A stretch of 64,000 bases of DNA from Inquilinus sp052078665. GTDB taxonomy: Bacteria > Pseudomonadota > Alphaproteobacteria > DSM-16000 > Inquilinaceae. Numbering within the stretch: the stretch's first letter is position 1; the number at the start of each line of letters is the position of its first letter. The position numbers were made by a program, and so were the translations under genes. The DNA lies in the NCBI RefSeq assembly GCF_052078665.1, contig NZ_JBQJIK010000018.1:1-64000 (forward strand). The letters are read 5' to 3'. The notes below the pieces were generated by a model. The model was not told the origin of the DNA. It made no database searches and saw nothing but the letters and a program-made list of their open reading frames with translations. This document shows, one piece after another, positions 54,780 to 62,533 of this stretch.

Positions 54780-57266
54780 TTAGTCCGGAATCGGCACCGG
54801 CTCTATGTGCCAGATGTCACGGCAGTATTCGCGGATCGAGCGATCGGAGGAAAACCAGCCCATCCGGGCCACGTTCAGGATCGACGAGCGCGTCCAGCGC
54901 TCGGGGTCGCTCCACGCGCGGCCGACCTCCTCCTGGCATTCGACATAGGAGCGGTAGTCGGCCAGCAGCATATACGGGTCGGACCCGAGCAGATTGTCGA
55001 CGATCGGCTTGAACAGCTCGCGGTCGCCGTTGGCGAACGCCCCGTCGGCGATCGCGTCGACCACGGCCCGCAGCTCGTCGTCCGACTGGTAGTGATCATA
55101 GGGTCGATAGCCCTGGGCGAGCCGCCGCTGGACGTCCTCCACCGTCATGCCGAACAGGAAGAAGTTCTCAGCGCCGACGGCGTCGCGGATCTCGACATTG
55201 GCGCCGTCGAGCGTGCCGATCGTGAGCGCACCGTTCAGCGCGAACTTCATGTTGCCGGTGCCCGACGCCTCCTTGCCCGCCGTCGAGATCTGCTCCGAGA
55301 GATCCGCGCCCGGGAAGATCCGCTGGCTGTGCTTCACGTTGTAGTCCGGCACGAACAGGACGCGAAGCCGGCCGGCGACGCCGCGGTCATGGTTCACGAT
55401 GTCGGCCACGGAGTGGATCAGCTTGATGATCCGCTTCGCCATCATGTAGCCGGGCGCGGCCTTCCCCGCGAACACGACCGTGCGCGGCGGCGCGCCGTAT
55501 CCGGGGTCGCGCTTCAGGCGGTGATACAGCGTGATGACGTGCAGCAGGTTCAGGTGCTGCCGCTTGTACTCGTGGAAGCGCTTGACCTGGATGTCGAACA
55601 GGCTCGCCGGGTCTGATGTGACTCCCGTCTTCCCTTGAATCTCCGCCGCGAGCGCCTCCCGGTTTCGCCGCTTCACGCGTCGCCACTCTTCGCGGAACGC
55701 CGGGTCGTCCGCCATCGGCTCCAATGCGCGCAGCTGCTCCAGGTCGCGCGTCCAGCCATCCCCGATCGCGTCCGTCACCAGCGTCGTCAGCCCGGGATTC
55801 GTCAGCATGATGAATCGCCGAGGGGTCACGCCATTCGTCACATTCAGGAACTTCTCCGGCCACAGCTCGCTGAAATCGCGCAGCACGTCGTGCCTGAGAA
55901 GCTCGCTGTGAAGGGCGGCGACGCCGTTGATCGCATGGCTTCCGACGCAGGCGAGATGCGCCATCCTGACCGACCGGTCGCCCGATTCGTCGATCAGCGA
56001 GAGCCTTCGCTCGCGATCATGGTCGCCCGGATGCCGCGACCTGACCTCGTCGAGGAATCGGCGGTTGATCTCGTACACGATCTCGAGATGCCGCGGCAGG
56101 ACGCGTCCGAACAGGCCGACCGACCATTTCTCGAGCGCCTCCGGAAGCAAGGTGTGGTTGGTGTAGCTCATCGTCTGCCGCGTGATGTCCCACGCCGGCT
56201 CCCAATCCATGCCATGGTCGTCGACGAGGAGGCGCATCAGCTCGGCGACCGCGAGCGCCGGGTGCGTGTCGTTGAGCTGAACCGTGTACTTCTCGTGGAA
56301 GCGCGAAAGGTCGGGCGCCGTCTGCCGGTAGATGCGGATCATGTCCTGCAGCGCGCAGGAGACCAGGAAGAACTGCTGTTCGAGGCGGAGCTGCTTGCCC
56401 TCCAGGCCGGTATCGTTCGGGTACAGCACCTTGCTGATCGTCTCGGAGGCGACCTTCTCCTCCACGGCGCCGTAGTAGTCGCCGGTGTTGAAGGAGTCGA
56501 ACTCGAAGGAGTTGACCGCTTCCGCGCTCCACAGGCGGAGCAGGTTCGCCGTGTTGACCCGGTATCCGAGGATCGCGGTATCGTGGGCGATGCCCCTGAC
56601 GAGACGCGCGGGATGCCAGCGGACGCGATAGCGGCCGGTCTCGTCCGCGTACGGCTCCGTATGGCCCCCGAAACCGACATTGATCGCGATCTCGGGGCGC
56701 GAGATCTCCCACGGATTGCCGAGGCGAAGCCATTTGTCCGCGATCTCCGCCTGCCAGCCGTCGCGGATCTGCTGGTCGAAGATCCCGAATTCGTAGCGGA
56801 TGCCGTAGCCGATCGCCGGGATCTCCAGCGTCGCCAGCGAGTCGAGATAGCAGGCCGCGAGGCGCCCGAGGCCGCCATTGCCGAGGCCCGGCTCTTCCTC
56901 CTGGTCGAGCAGCTTCTCGAAATCGAAACCGAGCTCCTCCATCGCCTGCTTCGCCGTGTCGAACGCCCCGAGGTTGAGGAGGTTGTTGCCCAGATGCGGG
57001 CCCAGCAGGAACTCGGCGGACAGATAGCAGGCCGTGCGCACCTGCTTTCGGTAATAGGTCTCGGACGTCTTGACCCAGCGGTCGAGTAGCCGGTCGCGCA
57101 CGCTGTAGGCGAGCGCGAGGTACTTGTCATTCGCGGTAGCGGTCGCCGGGAAGCGGCCCAGGACGTAGTAGAGGTTTCTGTGGAACGCCCGCTTCCAGGC
57201 CTCGACCTCGGTGTCGCCACCCACGTCGTCGGCCATCGCGAGATCGTCGAGACGCTCGATCGCCAT
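54780..57266 (-). CDS. glgP: Glycogen/starch/alpha-glucan phosphorylase
   Basis: An 828-residue GT35 enzyme that releases glucose 1-phosphate from alpha-1,4-glucan ends. Core motifs are LGNGGLGRLAACYLDSLATL, the active-site DFxxNVxxxx-type HPALAVAELMRLL, FDIQVKRFHEYKRQ, and EASGTGNMKFALNGALTIG, in which the Lys binds pyridoxal phosphate. I start at MAIERLDD after GGAGGGAGGA. No other glg gene is nearby, so it stands outside a glycogen operon, and its composition is slightly less GC-rich than that of the neighbours. It may have been acquired separately. Confidence 0.95.
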   Translation of the reverse strand: MAIERLDDLAMADDVGGDTEVEAWKRAFHRNLYYVLGRFPATATANDKYLALAYSVRDRLLDRWVKTSETYYRKQVRTACYLSAEFLLGPHLGNNLLNLGAFDTAKQAMEELGFDFEKLLDQEEEPGLGNGGLGRLAACYLDSLATLEIPAIGYGIRYEFGIFDQQIRDGWQAEIADKWLRLGNPWEISRPEIAINVGFGGHTEPYADETGRYRVRWHPARLVRGIAHDTAILGYRVNTANLLRLWSAEAVNSFEFDSFNTGDYYGAVEEKVASETISKVLYPNDTGLEGKQLRLEQQFFLVSCALQDMIRIYRQTAPDLSRFHEKYTVQLNDTHPALAVAELMRLLVDDHGMDWEPAWDITRQTMSYTNHTLLPEALEKWSVGLFGRVLPRHLEIVYEINRRFLDEVRSRHPGDHDRERRLSLIDESGDRSVRMAHLACVGSHAINGVAALHSELLRHDVLRDFSELWPEKFLNVTNGVTPRRFIMLTNPGLTTLVTDAIGDGWTRDLEQLRALEPMADDPAFREEWRRVKRRNREALAAEIQGKTGVTSDPASLFDIQVKRFHEYKRQHLNLLHVITLYHRLKRDPGYGAPPRTVVFAGKAAPGYMMAKRIIKLIHSVADIVNHDRGVAGRLRVLFVPDYNVKHSQRIFPGADLSEQISTAGKEASGTGNMKFALNGALTIGTLDGANVEIRDAVGAENFFLFGMTVEDVQRRLAQGYRPYDHYQSDDELRAVVDAIADGAFANGDRELFKPIVDNLLGSDPYMLLADYRSYVECQEEVGRAWSDPERWTRSSILNVARMGWFSSDRSIREYCRDIWHIEPVPIPD

Positions 57267-57607
57267 CGGAGTCCTCCCTCCAGCCGTGCGTGCCGTCGCT
57301 GCATCGGGAACAATGCCCGGCACCGCCGCCGGGGAGTATGCACCCTGGACCGCGACCGCTTCATGACTGCCGGCGAAGGCCTGAAGGATCATCGGCCATA
57401 TCGATGCGAATTTAGCTGGAATTCGTTGTGAGCCGCCTCGCTGATCCAGCGGATGCACGGGCCGCGCGAATCATGCTCTAAGCGATTCATCGGACTCACG
57501 AACTCCTTCCTGGATCGCGCGCGACAGCATCGGCCAGGTCACCGTCGAAACGACGACGGTCCGCGACGGCGCGCCCGGGGTGGCCATTGCAACGGAGCCG
57601 GAAAGCC
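57267..57607. other. 341-bp divergent gap between glgP and the M1 peptidase
   Basis: No open frame with a credible start is seen. The region must hold the promoters of both divergent genes. No clear -35/-10 pair, inverted repeat or known regulatory motif stands out. Confidence 0.5.
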
Positions 57608-59596
57608 ATGCAGCGGATCAGCCGACTGTCTCGTCCTGTCATCGCGTCGCTTCGCCCGACCCTTGCCGTCCTCCTCATCGCCACCCCGGCGCTGGCGGCG
57701 GATTACCAGCCGCTCGAGACCTTCGCGCCGCGGGAGATGGGGCAGGCGGTCAACGCCTATCGGTCGGGCAACGGCGCGCCCGGCCCGGACTACTGGCAGA
57801 ACCGCGCCGACTACCGGATTCAGGCGACGCTTGACCCCAAGACCCCGTCGCTGAGCGCCGAGGAGGTGATCGCCTACACCAACAACAGCCCGGACGCACT
57901 CGGCGAGCTGTGGCTGCAGCTCGACCAGAACATGTACCGGCCGGACAGCCGCAGCGTCTTCGCCTCCGGCAAGCCGAGAAAGGGCGCCTCCGACGGCTAC
58001 GTGCTGGACGAGGTCGCCATCGAGCGCGACGGCAAGACCACGCCGGTGTCGGTGCAGGTCAGCGACACCCGCGGGCGCATCCCGCTCGGCACGCCGCTGG
58101 CGCCGAAGGGCGGCCAGCTCAAGCTCCACATCCGCTACCATTTCACCATTCCGGGCGAGGAATGGGGCGGCCGCATGGGCTGGGGCAAGGCCAAGGACGG
58201 CCCGATCTACAGCCTGGCGCAATGGTACCCGCGGATGCAGGTCTATGACGACATCCGCGGCTGGGACACGCTGCCCTTCCTGGCCCAGGAGTTCTACCTG
58301 GAATACGGCGATTTCGACTACGAGATCACGGTGCCCAGCACCATGATCGTCGCCGGCTCGGGCGAACTGAAGAATCCCGATCAGGTCCTGACCCGGGACC
58401 AGCGCGCCCGGCTCGACAAGGCCCGCGCCAGCGACGCGACGGTGACGATCATCGGCCCGCAGGAGATCGGCGACGCGGCGACGCGGCCGAAGACCGACGG
58501 CACGCTGACCTGGCATTTCGCGATGCAGCACACGCGCGACGTGGCGCTGTCGATCTCGCCGACCTTCGCCTGGGACGCGGCCCGCATCAACCTGCCGGAC
58601 CACAAATCGGCGCTGGCGATGTCGTTCTATCCGGCCGAGAGCCAGGGCGCCGACCGCTGGGGCCGGTCGACCGAATATCTGAAGGACTCCGTCGAGCGCT
58701 TCTCCGCCCGCTGGTACCCCTATCCCTGGCCGGTCGCGGTCAATGTCGCGGGGCCCGACAACATCGCCGGGATGGAATATCCGGGCCTCCTGTTCGACGG
58801 CATCAGCGACGCGGGCAAGACCCTGTTCTGGATCACCGCCCATGAGATCGGCCACACCTGGTTCCCGATGATCGTCGGCTTCGACGAGCGCCGCGACGCC
58901 TGGATGGATGAGGGCTTCAACACCTTCATCGACGTCTACCAGTCGGACGAGTTCAACCAGGGCGAATACGCCCCCAAGCGCGACAGCGAATATGCGCCGG
59001 GCGGCGGCAACCCGGCCGACGAGATCCTCGCCGTGCTCAAGGACCCCGACGCGCCGGTGATCCTGTCGCGCGCCGACACGATCATCGAGACGTACCGCCA
59101 CCCGGTGACCTACTTCAAATCGGCCTTCGGTCTGATTCTGCTGCGCGAGGAGATCCTCGGGCCCGAGCGCTTCGATGCCGCCTTCCGCGACTTCATCGCC
59201 GTCTGGGCCTTCAAGCATCCCAAGCCGGCCGACTTCTTCCGGTTCATGGACAGCGCTGCCGGCGAGGACCTGTCCTGGTGGTGGCGCGGCTGGTACGACC
59301 ACAACTGGTCGCTCGACCTCGCCATCGGCAAGGTCCAGCCGGGCGATGCGGCCAGGGGCACGGTGATCACCATCGAGGCCAGGGACAAGCTGATCATCCC
59401 CGCGACCCTGCGCGTCGATTTCACCGATGGCAGCCACCGCGACTATCGCCTGCCGGCCGAAAGCTTCATCCGCCAGGCGGCAACGACCGTGACGACCGAG
59501 CCCGGCAAGACGGTCGCACAGGTGATCCTCGATCCCGACCACAAGCTGCCGGACGAGGACCGCACCGACAACGTCTGGAAGGCCCGCACGCATTAG
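57608..59596 (+). CDS. M1-family metallopeptidase
   Basis: A 662-residue exported peptidase. A signal peptide of about 31 residues (RPTLAVLLIATPALAADYQP) precedes the domain. HEIGH (His412, Glu413, His416) and Glu435 (MDEGFNTF) are the gluzincin zinc ligands and catalytic Glu, with the 18-residue spacing of M1. GAMEN-like substrate contact is replaced by DNIAGMEYPGLL, as in the M1 branch of uncharacterised bacterial enzymes. It probably cleaves peptides in the periplasm. I start at ATG 57608 with GGAG upstream; a TTG at 57587 is possible. Monocistronic. Confidence 0.92.
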   Translation: MQRISRLSRPVIASLRPTLAVLLIATPALAADYQPLETFAPREMGQAVNAYRSGNGAPGPDYWQNRADYRIQATLDPKTPSLSAEEVIAYTNNSPDALGELWLQLDQNMYRPDSRSVFASGKPRKGASDGYVLDEVAIERDGKTTPVSVQVSDTRGRIPLGTPLAPKGGQLKLHIRYHFTIPGEEWGGRMGWGKAKDGPIYSLAQWYPRMQVYDDIRGWDTLPFLAQEFYLEYGDFDYEITVPSTMIVAGSGELKNPDQVLTRDQRARLDKARASDATVTIIGPQEIGDAATRPKTDGTLTWHFAMQHTRDVALSISPTFAWDAARINLPDHKSALAMSFYPAESQGADRWGRSTEYLKDSVERFSARWYPYPWPVAVNVAGPDNIAGMEYPGLLFDGISDAGKTLFWITAHEIGHTWFPMIVGFDERRDAWMDEGFNTFIDVYQSDEFNQGEYAPKRDSEYAPGGGNPADEILAVLKDPDAPVILSRADTIIETYRHPVTYFKSAFGLILLREEILGPERFDAAFRDFIAVWAFKHPKPADFFRFMDSAAGEDLSWWWRGWYDHNWSLDLAIGKVQPGDAARGTVITIEARDKLIIPATLRVDFTDGSHRDYRLPAESFIRQAATTVTTEPGKTVAQVILDPDHKLPDEDRTDNVWKARTH

Positions 59597-59707
59597 AGCG
59601 GGATGGGTTCGGCCAGATCTGGTTATCCTGACCGCACCAAGGCGGTGAGTTGTTGCCTCTCCCGCTTGCGAGACCTTTTCAGAACAACTGAATCCGCTCC
59701 TTTCTAG

Positions 59708-59759
59708 TCCCCCTCCCCTTGCGGGAGGGGGCAGGGGGAGGGGTCTGCGCGCGTCCGCG
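59708..59759. repeat. GC-rich palindromic repeat, copy 1
   Basis: CCCCCTCCCCTTGCGGGAGG with GGGCAGGGGGAGGGGTCTGC forms a hairpin unit, followed by GCGCGCGTCCGCGCGC, another hairpin. The same unit occurs twice at 62.3-62.5 kb. It is the CCCTCCCC-TGCGGGAGGGG type common in intergenic DNA of alphaproteobacteria. The rest of the 280-bp gap up to 59878 holds no supported gene. Confidence 0.75.
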
Positions 59760-59877
59760 CGCGAATGGGCAAAGGGCAAGCTTTGCCGGTTGGGGCCATT
59801 TCACCAGAGTTCAGGCGACTCTGTCGCGCCCGCACCGTTGCGGATGGTCCGGGCATGGGCTCCCGCGAATCCCGGAC

Positions 59878-60354
59878 TCAGCCGGCGGACGGCGGCACGC
59901 CGATCAGCCGGTAGAACGCTGCCGCCTGCGGTGGCCCCTCCGGCCAGGCGGGGACCTGCGGGTCGAGCGTCAGCCAGGGCTGCTTCCGCCTCGTCCACAT
60001 ATGGGCGACCACGGCCAGGCGATGGCTGTCGTCGAAGGTGCCGGCCCGGATCGCCACCAGGCCCGGGCGCGAACTGTTGGTGTTGGTGACCCGGGTGAAG
60101 CAGGCCGGGCAGGCGACCTGGTGCGAGATCCGGCTGCCGTCGGCGCTGGGCAGGTCGAATCGGCCGACCGGGCCGGTGCAGGCGAACCGGTCCTGCGCCA
60201 CGATCGCCTGCTGGCTGAAGGCGCTGCCGCTCCAGGTCTGGCAGTCCAGGCAGTGGCAGGCATAGGTCAGGGGCAGGCGCTCGGTATCGAGCCGCCAGCG
60301 CACGGCGCCGCAGCGGCACCCTCCTTCGATCCCGGCCAATTTGCCCTCCTGCAT
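59878..60354 (-). CDS. GFA/CENP-V family protein
   Basis: A 158-residue zinc protein of the glutathione-dependent formaldehyde-activating (GFA) superfamily. GGCRCGAVRW, CHCLDCQTWSGS and CPACFTRVTNTNSSRPG carry the seven or more cysteines that bind two zinc ions. Most members are not proven GFA enzymes, and glutathione or formaldehyde handling is only a possibility. It is monocistronic; the 3' end faces repeat DNA. Confidence 0.87.
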   Translation of the reverse strand: MQEGKLAGIEGGCRCGAVRWRLDTERLPLTYACHCLDCQTWSGSAFSQQAIVAQDRFACTGPVGRFDLPSADGSRISHQVACPACFTRVTNTNSSRPGLVAIRAGTFDDSHRLAVVAHMWTRRKQPWLTLDPQVPAWPEGPPQAAAFYRLIGVPPSAG

Positions 60355-60447
60355 CGTCTGCGGGCCCGAGAATGCGGGATCGGGTCGGGGAAGGGAACGG
60401 CCGTTGTCGCGCCTGCCGATCCCTGTCTACCTCGACGGGCAGGGACG

Positions 60448-60654
60448 ATGGGCAACCGGGGGCGCGCGATGGACGCTGCCGAGTTCTGGGCCATTCGTGC
60501 CGGAGGCACCGAGATCGAGAATCCGATCTCGCCGCACAAGCTTGACCTGCTGGCGACCATTGCCGGGTCCGCGACGGCGCGCGACGAGGCCGTGGACCTC
60601 CACGCGCCCGACCGTCTCCAAAGGGCGGAAAGCGGAAATGAGCAAAGGCGGTGA
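60448..60654 (+). CDS. Possible small hypothetical protein
   Basis: A frame of 68 residues (MGNRGRAMDAAEFWAIRAGG... ending ESGNEQRR). The helix-like DAAEFWAIRAGGTEIENPIS segment gives it a natural look, but no family is recognised. A weak AGGG lies before the first ATG; MDAAEF at 60469 is an alternative start. The TGA is followed by the lower-GC patch. It could be a fragment. Confidence 0.35.
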   Translation: MGNRGRAMDAAEFWAIRAGGTEIENPISPHKLDLLATIAGSATARDEAVDLHAPDRLQRAESGNEQRR

Positions 60655-60720
60655 CAAGGCCCCTGGCTTCGGCCATAACGACCGGTATCAGCGATCAGCT
60701 AGCGGCATTGCCGCTCTCGC

Positions 60721-61002
60721 ATGTCCAATCTCTATCGAGCAATTCACGTCTGGCGGCGAGTCGACGCCACCAAGTCGGTTCGTTATGCCTGCTTTGAGAA
60801 TATATCTCAGAAGGGCTATTGCGTACTTGCGGCAGATTTCTTCAACTTGCCACTAGATCCTCGATTGCAGGCGTGCCAGGACCGCAACCTAATAGAACTT
60901 CTGACGGAAGAAGACTTGTCGGAGCGCTGTGAGTGGTTTGCCACGCTTCTGGAAGCCGTCGAGCGCCATGACAGGAACTTTCAAAACTTTTGGGATTCAT
61001 AG
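60721..61002 (+). CDS. Hypothetical protein in lower-GC patch
   Basis: A 93-residue soluble protein: MSNLYRAIHVWRRVDATKSV, RYACFENISQKGYCVLAADFF, and LSERCEWFATLLEAVERHDRNF. I do not recognise a family. GC content is well below that of the neighbours and codon use is atypical (many A/T-ending codons), so it was probably acquired horizontally. There is no clear Shine-Dalgarno. It sits directly beside an IS66 remnant, which supports insertion. Confidence 0.6.
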   Translation: MSNLYRAIHVWRRVDATKSVRYACFENISQKGYCVLAADFFNLPLDPRLQACQDRNLIELLTEEDLSERCEWFATLLEAVERHDRNFQNFWDS

Positions 61003-61068
61003 AGTCCGCAACGGGTCGCATGCGGTCCTCCGCGTCCAGAAGCGCGCGATCCTGAGCGTCCTTCGGAC

Positions 61069-61190
61069 CTATTGGAGAGTAGGCCAGTTCCAGGGAAGCA
61101 GCTCTTCGATCCGAGAGATCGGGTGGCCATCGGCGATGCGGGCGAGGACGTCGCGCAGCCAGGCTTCCGGATTGAGGCCGTTGACCATGT
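61069..61190 (-). pseudogene. IS66-family transposase remnant
   Basis: Reading the minus strand, MVNGLNPEAWLRDVLARIAD then GHPISRIEELLPWNW leads to a TAG. LNPEAWLxDVLARIxDHPxxRIxELLPWNW is the signature at the C terminus of IS66 TnpC. Only about 40 residues remain, and upstream sequence continues in other frames, so the element is degraded. No inverted repeats or TnpA/TnpB parts were found. Confidence 0.8.
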
Positions 61191-61303
61191 GTCCACTGCG
61201 ACCTTGATGGACACCATGATCGTGAGATCGAACCCTTGCTGATAGACGGCTCAGACCGGACGCTTACAGTTAACACATTGTTCTCTTGTATTAATCTGCG
61301 ATC

Positions 61304-62266
61304 GTGTTCATGCTACGTTCTATGGACAAGGCGCAGACCGATTCGATTTCGGAAGCCCCGGCCGCTCCCGCGGAGGAGCGGGCGGCGCGGCGTCTGCGCG
61401 TGCTCGCCCGGCTGGTCGAGATCCAGATGGAGGTCGCCGAGGCCACCCGCACCGAAGCGGTCGAGGCGCCGCAGCCCGGCGTCGACTATTGCACCCGGAT
61501 CGCCGGCATCGCCCGGTCGGTGCGTCTGACGCTGCTGCTGGAGGACAAGATGTCCCGCCCGCCCGAGGAGCGGCCGCGGAAGGCCGCGGCCAGATCGGCC
61601 GGATCGGCCCGACCGGCCGGGACGACCGACGAGGCGTCGCCCGAGCTGCGGGTGATGCTGGCCATGGGCGCCGCGGTCTATGACGGCGCCGAGACCGAGG
61701 ACGAGAAGGAAGAGGCTCGCCGGCGCTTCGGCGAAATCCGCGAACGGCTGGAGCGGCCGGAGCAGGCGGAGATGGTCGAGACCTGCCCGGCGCCGGCGGC
61801 CGTGGCCCGGCTGTGCCGGATGTTCGGGCTGCCGGAGGAGACGGAGCAATGGCTGGCGGCGGCGGATGCGGCCCTGGCGGAGATGGGCTTCGCGCCGCCG
61901 GAGACGGCGGCCGCCGACCCAGGCCCGGCCCTGGACCAGGCCAGGATCCGGCGCCGGCTGCGGGTGATCATGGCGTTGGGCGCCGCGATCGAGGCCGAGA
62001 GCCAGGACGAAGAGGAAAACGACCGCCGCTTCTGCGAGATGGCCGTGCAGATGGACCGGCCGGAGGAGATGGAGATCGCCGAAAGCTGCCCGGCGGTGGA
62101 CGCCGTGGCCCGGCTGTGCCCGAGATTCGGCCTGCCGCCGGAGCAGGCGGAGCGCTGGGTCGCGGAGTCGGACGAGTTCCTGGCTAGGCGGGACCTGCCG
62201 CCGGTGGACCTGCCCGAGCCTCGCTCAGCCGCCGTCAGCCGCCGCAAGCCGCCGGACACGGGATGA
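61304..62266 (+). CDS. Hypothetical protein with internal duplication
   Basis: About 320 residues. Residues 30-82 form an N-terminal helical domain (RRLRVLARLVEIQMEVAEAT, YCTRIAGIARSVRLTLLLEDK) of a kind I know from alphaproteobacterial hypothetical proteins. Then come two repeats, 115-196 and 219-298, sharing LRVxxAxGAAxxxxxxDE, the RPE-E-EM-E-CPA motif, VARLC..FGLPxE and AERW-type ends. The start is uncertain: GTG 61304, ATG 61310 or ATG 61322, none with a Shine-Dalgarno. A TTAACA-N16-TAATCT pair ends 6 bases before the GTG. Function unknown. Confidence 0.7.
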   Translation: MFMLRSMDKAQTDSISEAPAAPAEERAARRLRVLARLVEIQMEVAEATRTEAVEAPQPGVDYCTRIAGIARSVRLTLLLEDKMSRPPEERPRKAAARSAGSARPAGTTDEASPELRVMLAMGAAVYDGAETEDEKEEARRRFGEIRERLERPEQAEMVETCPAPAAVARLCRMFGLPEETEQWLAAADAALAEMGFAPPETAAADPGPALDQARIRRRLRVIMALGAAIEAESQDEEENDRRFCEMAVQMDRPEEMEIAESCPAVDAVARLCPRFGLPPEQAERWVAESDEFLARRDLPPVDLPEPRSAAVSRRKPPDTG

Positions 62267-62329
62267 CTGCCGGCGCGTCGCACTCACCCCATCCGCCCAT
62301 TTTCGGCATCATGAGCGCAGCCTTCCACA

Positions 62330-62492
62330 CTCCCCCTCCCCCTGCGGGAGGGGGTTGGGGGAGGGGCTGCGCGCGTCGGCGCGCTTGTGGCGAGTCTTCG
62401 TCCGGCAGTCGGGGGCTGCAGCCACCCATCGCCGGCTCCGGCGGGGCCAAACCCCTCCCCCTGCCCCCCTCCCGCAAGGGGAGGGGGAGGGT
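62330..62492. repeat. GC-rich palindromic repeats, copies 2 and 3, inverted
   Basis: Copy 2 (62330-62385) reads CCCCCTCCCCCTGCGGGAGG with GGGTTGGGGGAGGGG and a GCGCGC hairpin after it. Copy 3 (62450-62492) is in the opposite orientation, CCCCTCCCCCTGCCCCCC and GCAAGGGGAGGGGGAGGG. The pair lies about 65 bp apart between the duplicated-protein gene and the ABC ATPase gene. Both resemble copy 1 at 59.7 kb. No gene is supported within. Confidence 0.8.
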
Positions 62493-62533
62493 AAAATCAT
62501 CGCCCGGAGGCTCGGAACAGCAAGAGGCGCCCC

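Noticed and set aside
54780..57266. A glycogen operon around glgP
   Set aside because: No glgA, glgB, glgC or glgX is present on either side; the gene stands alone.
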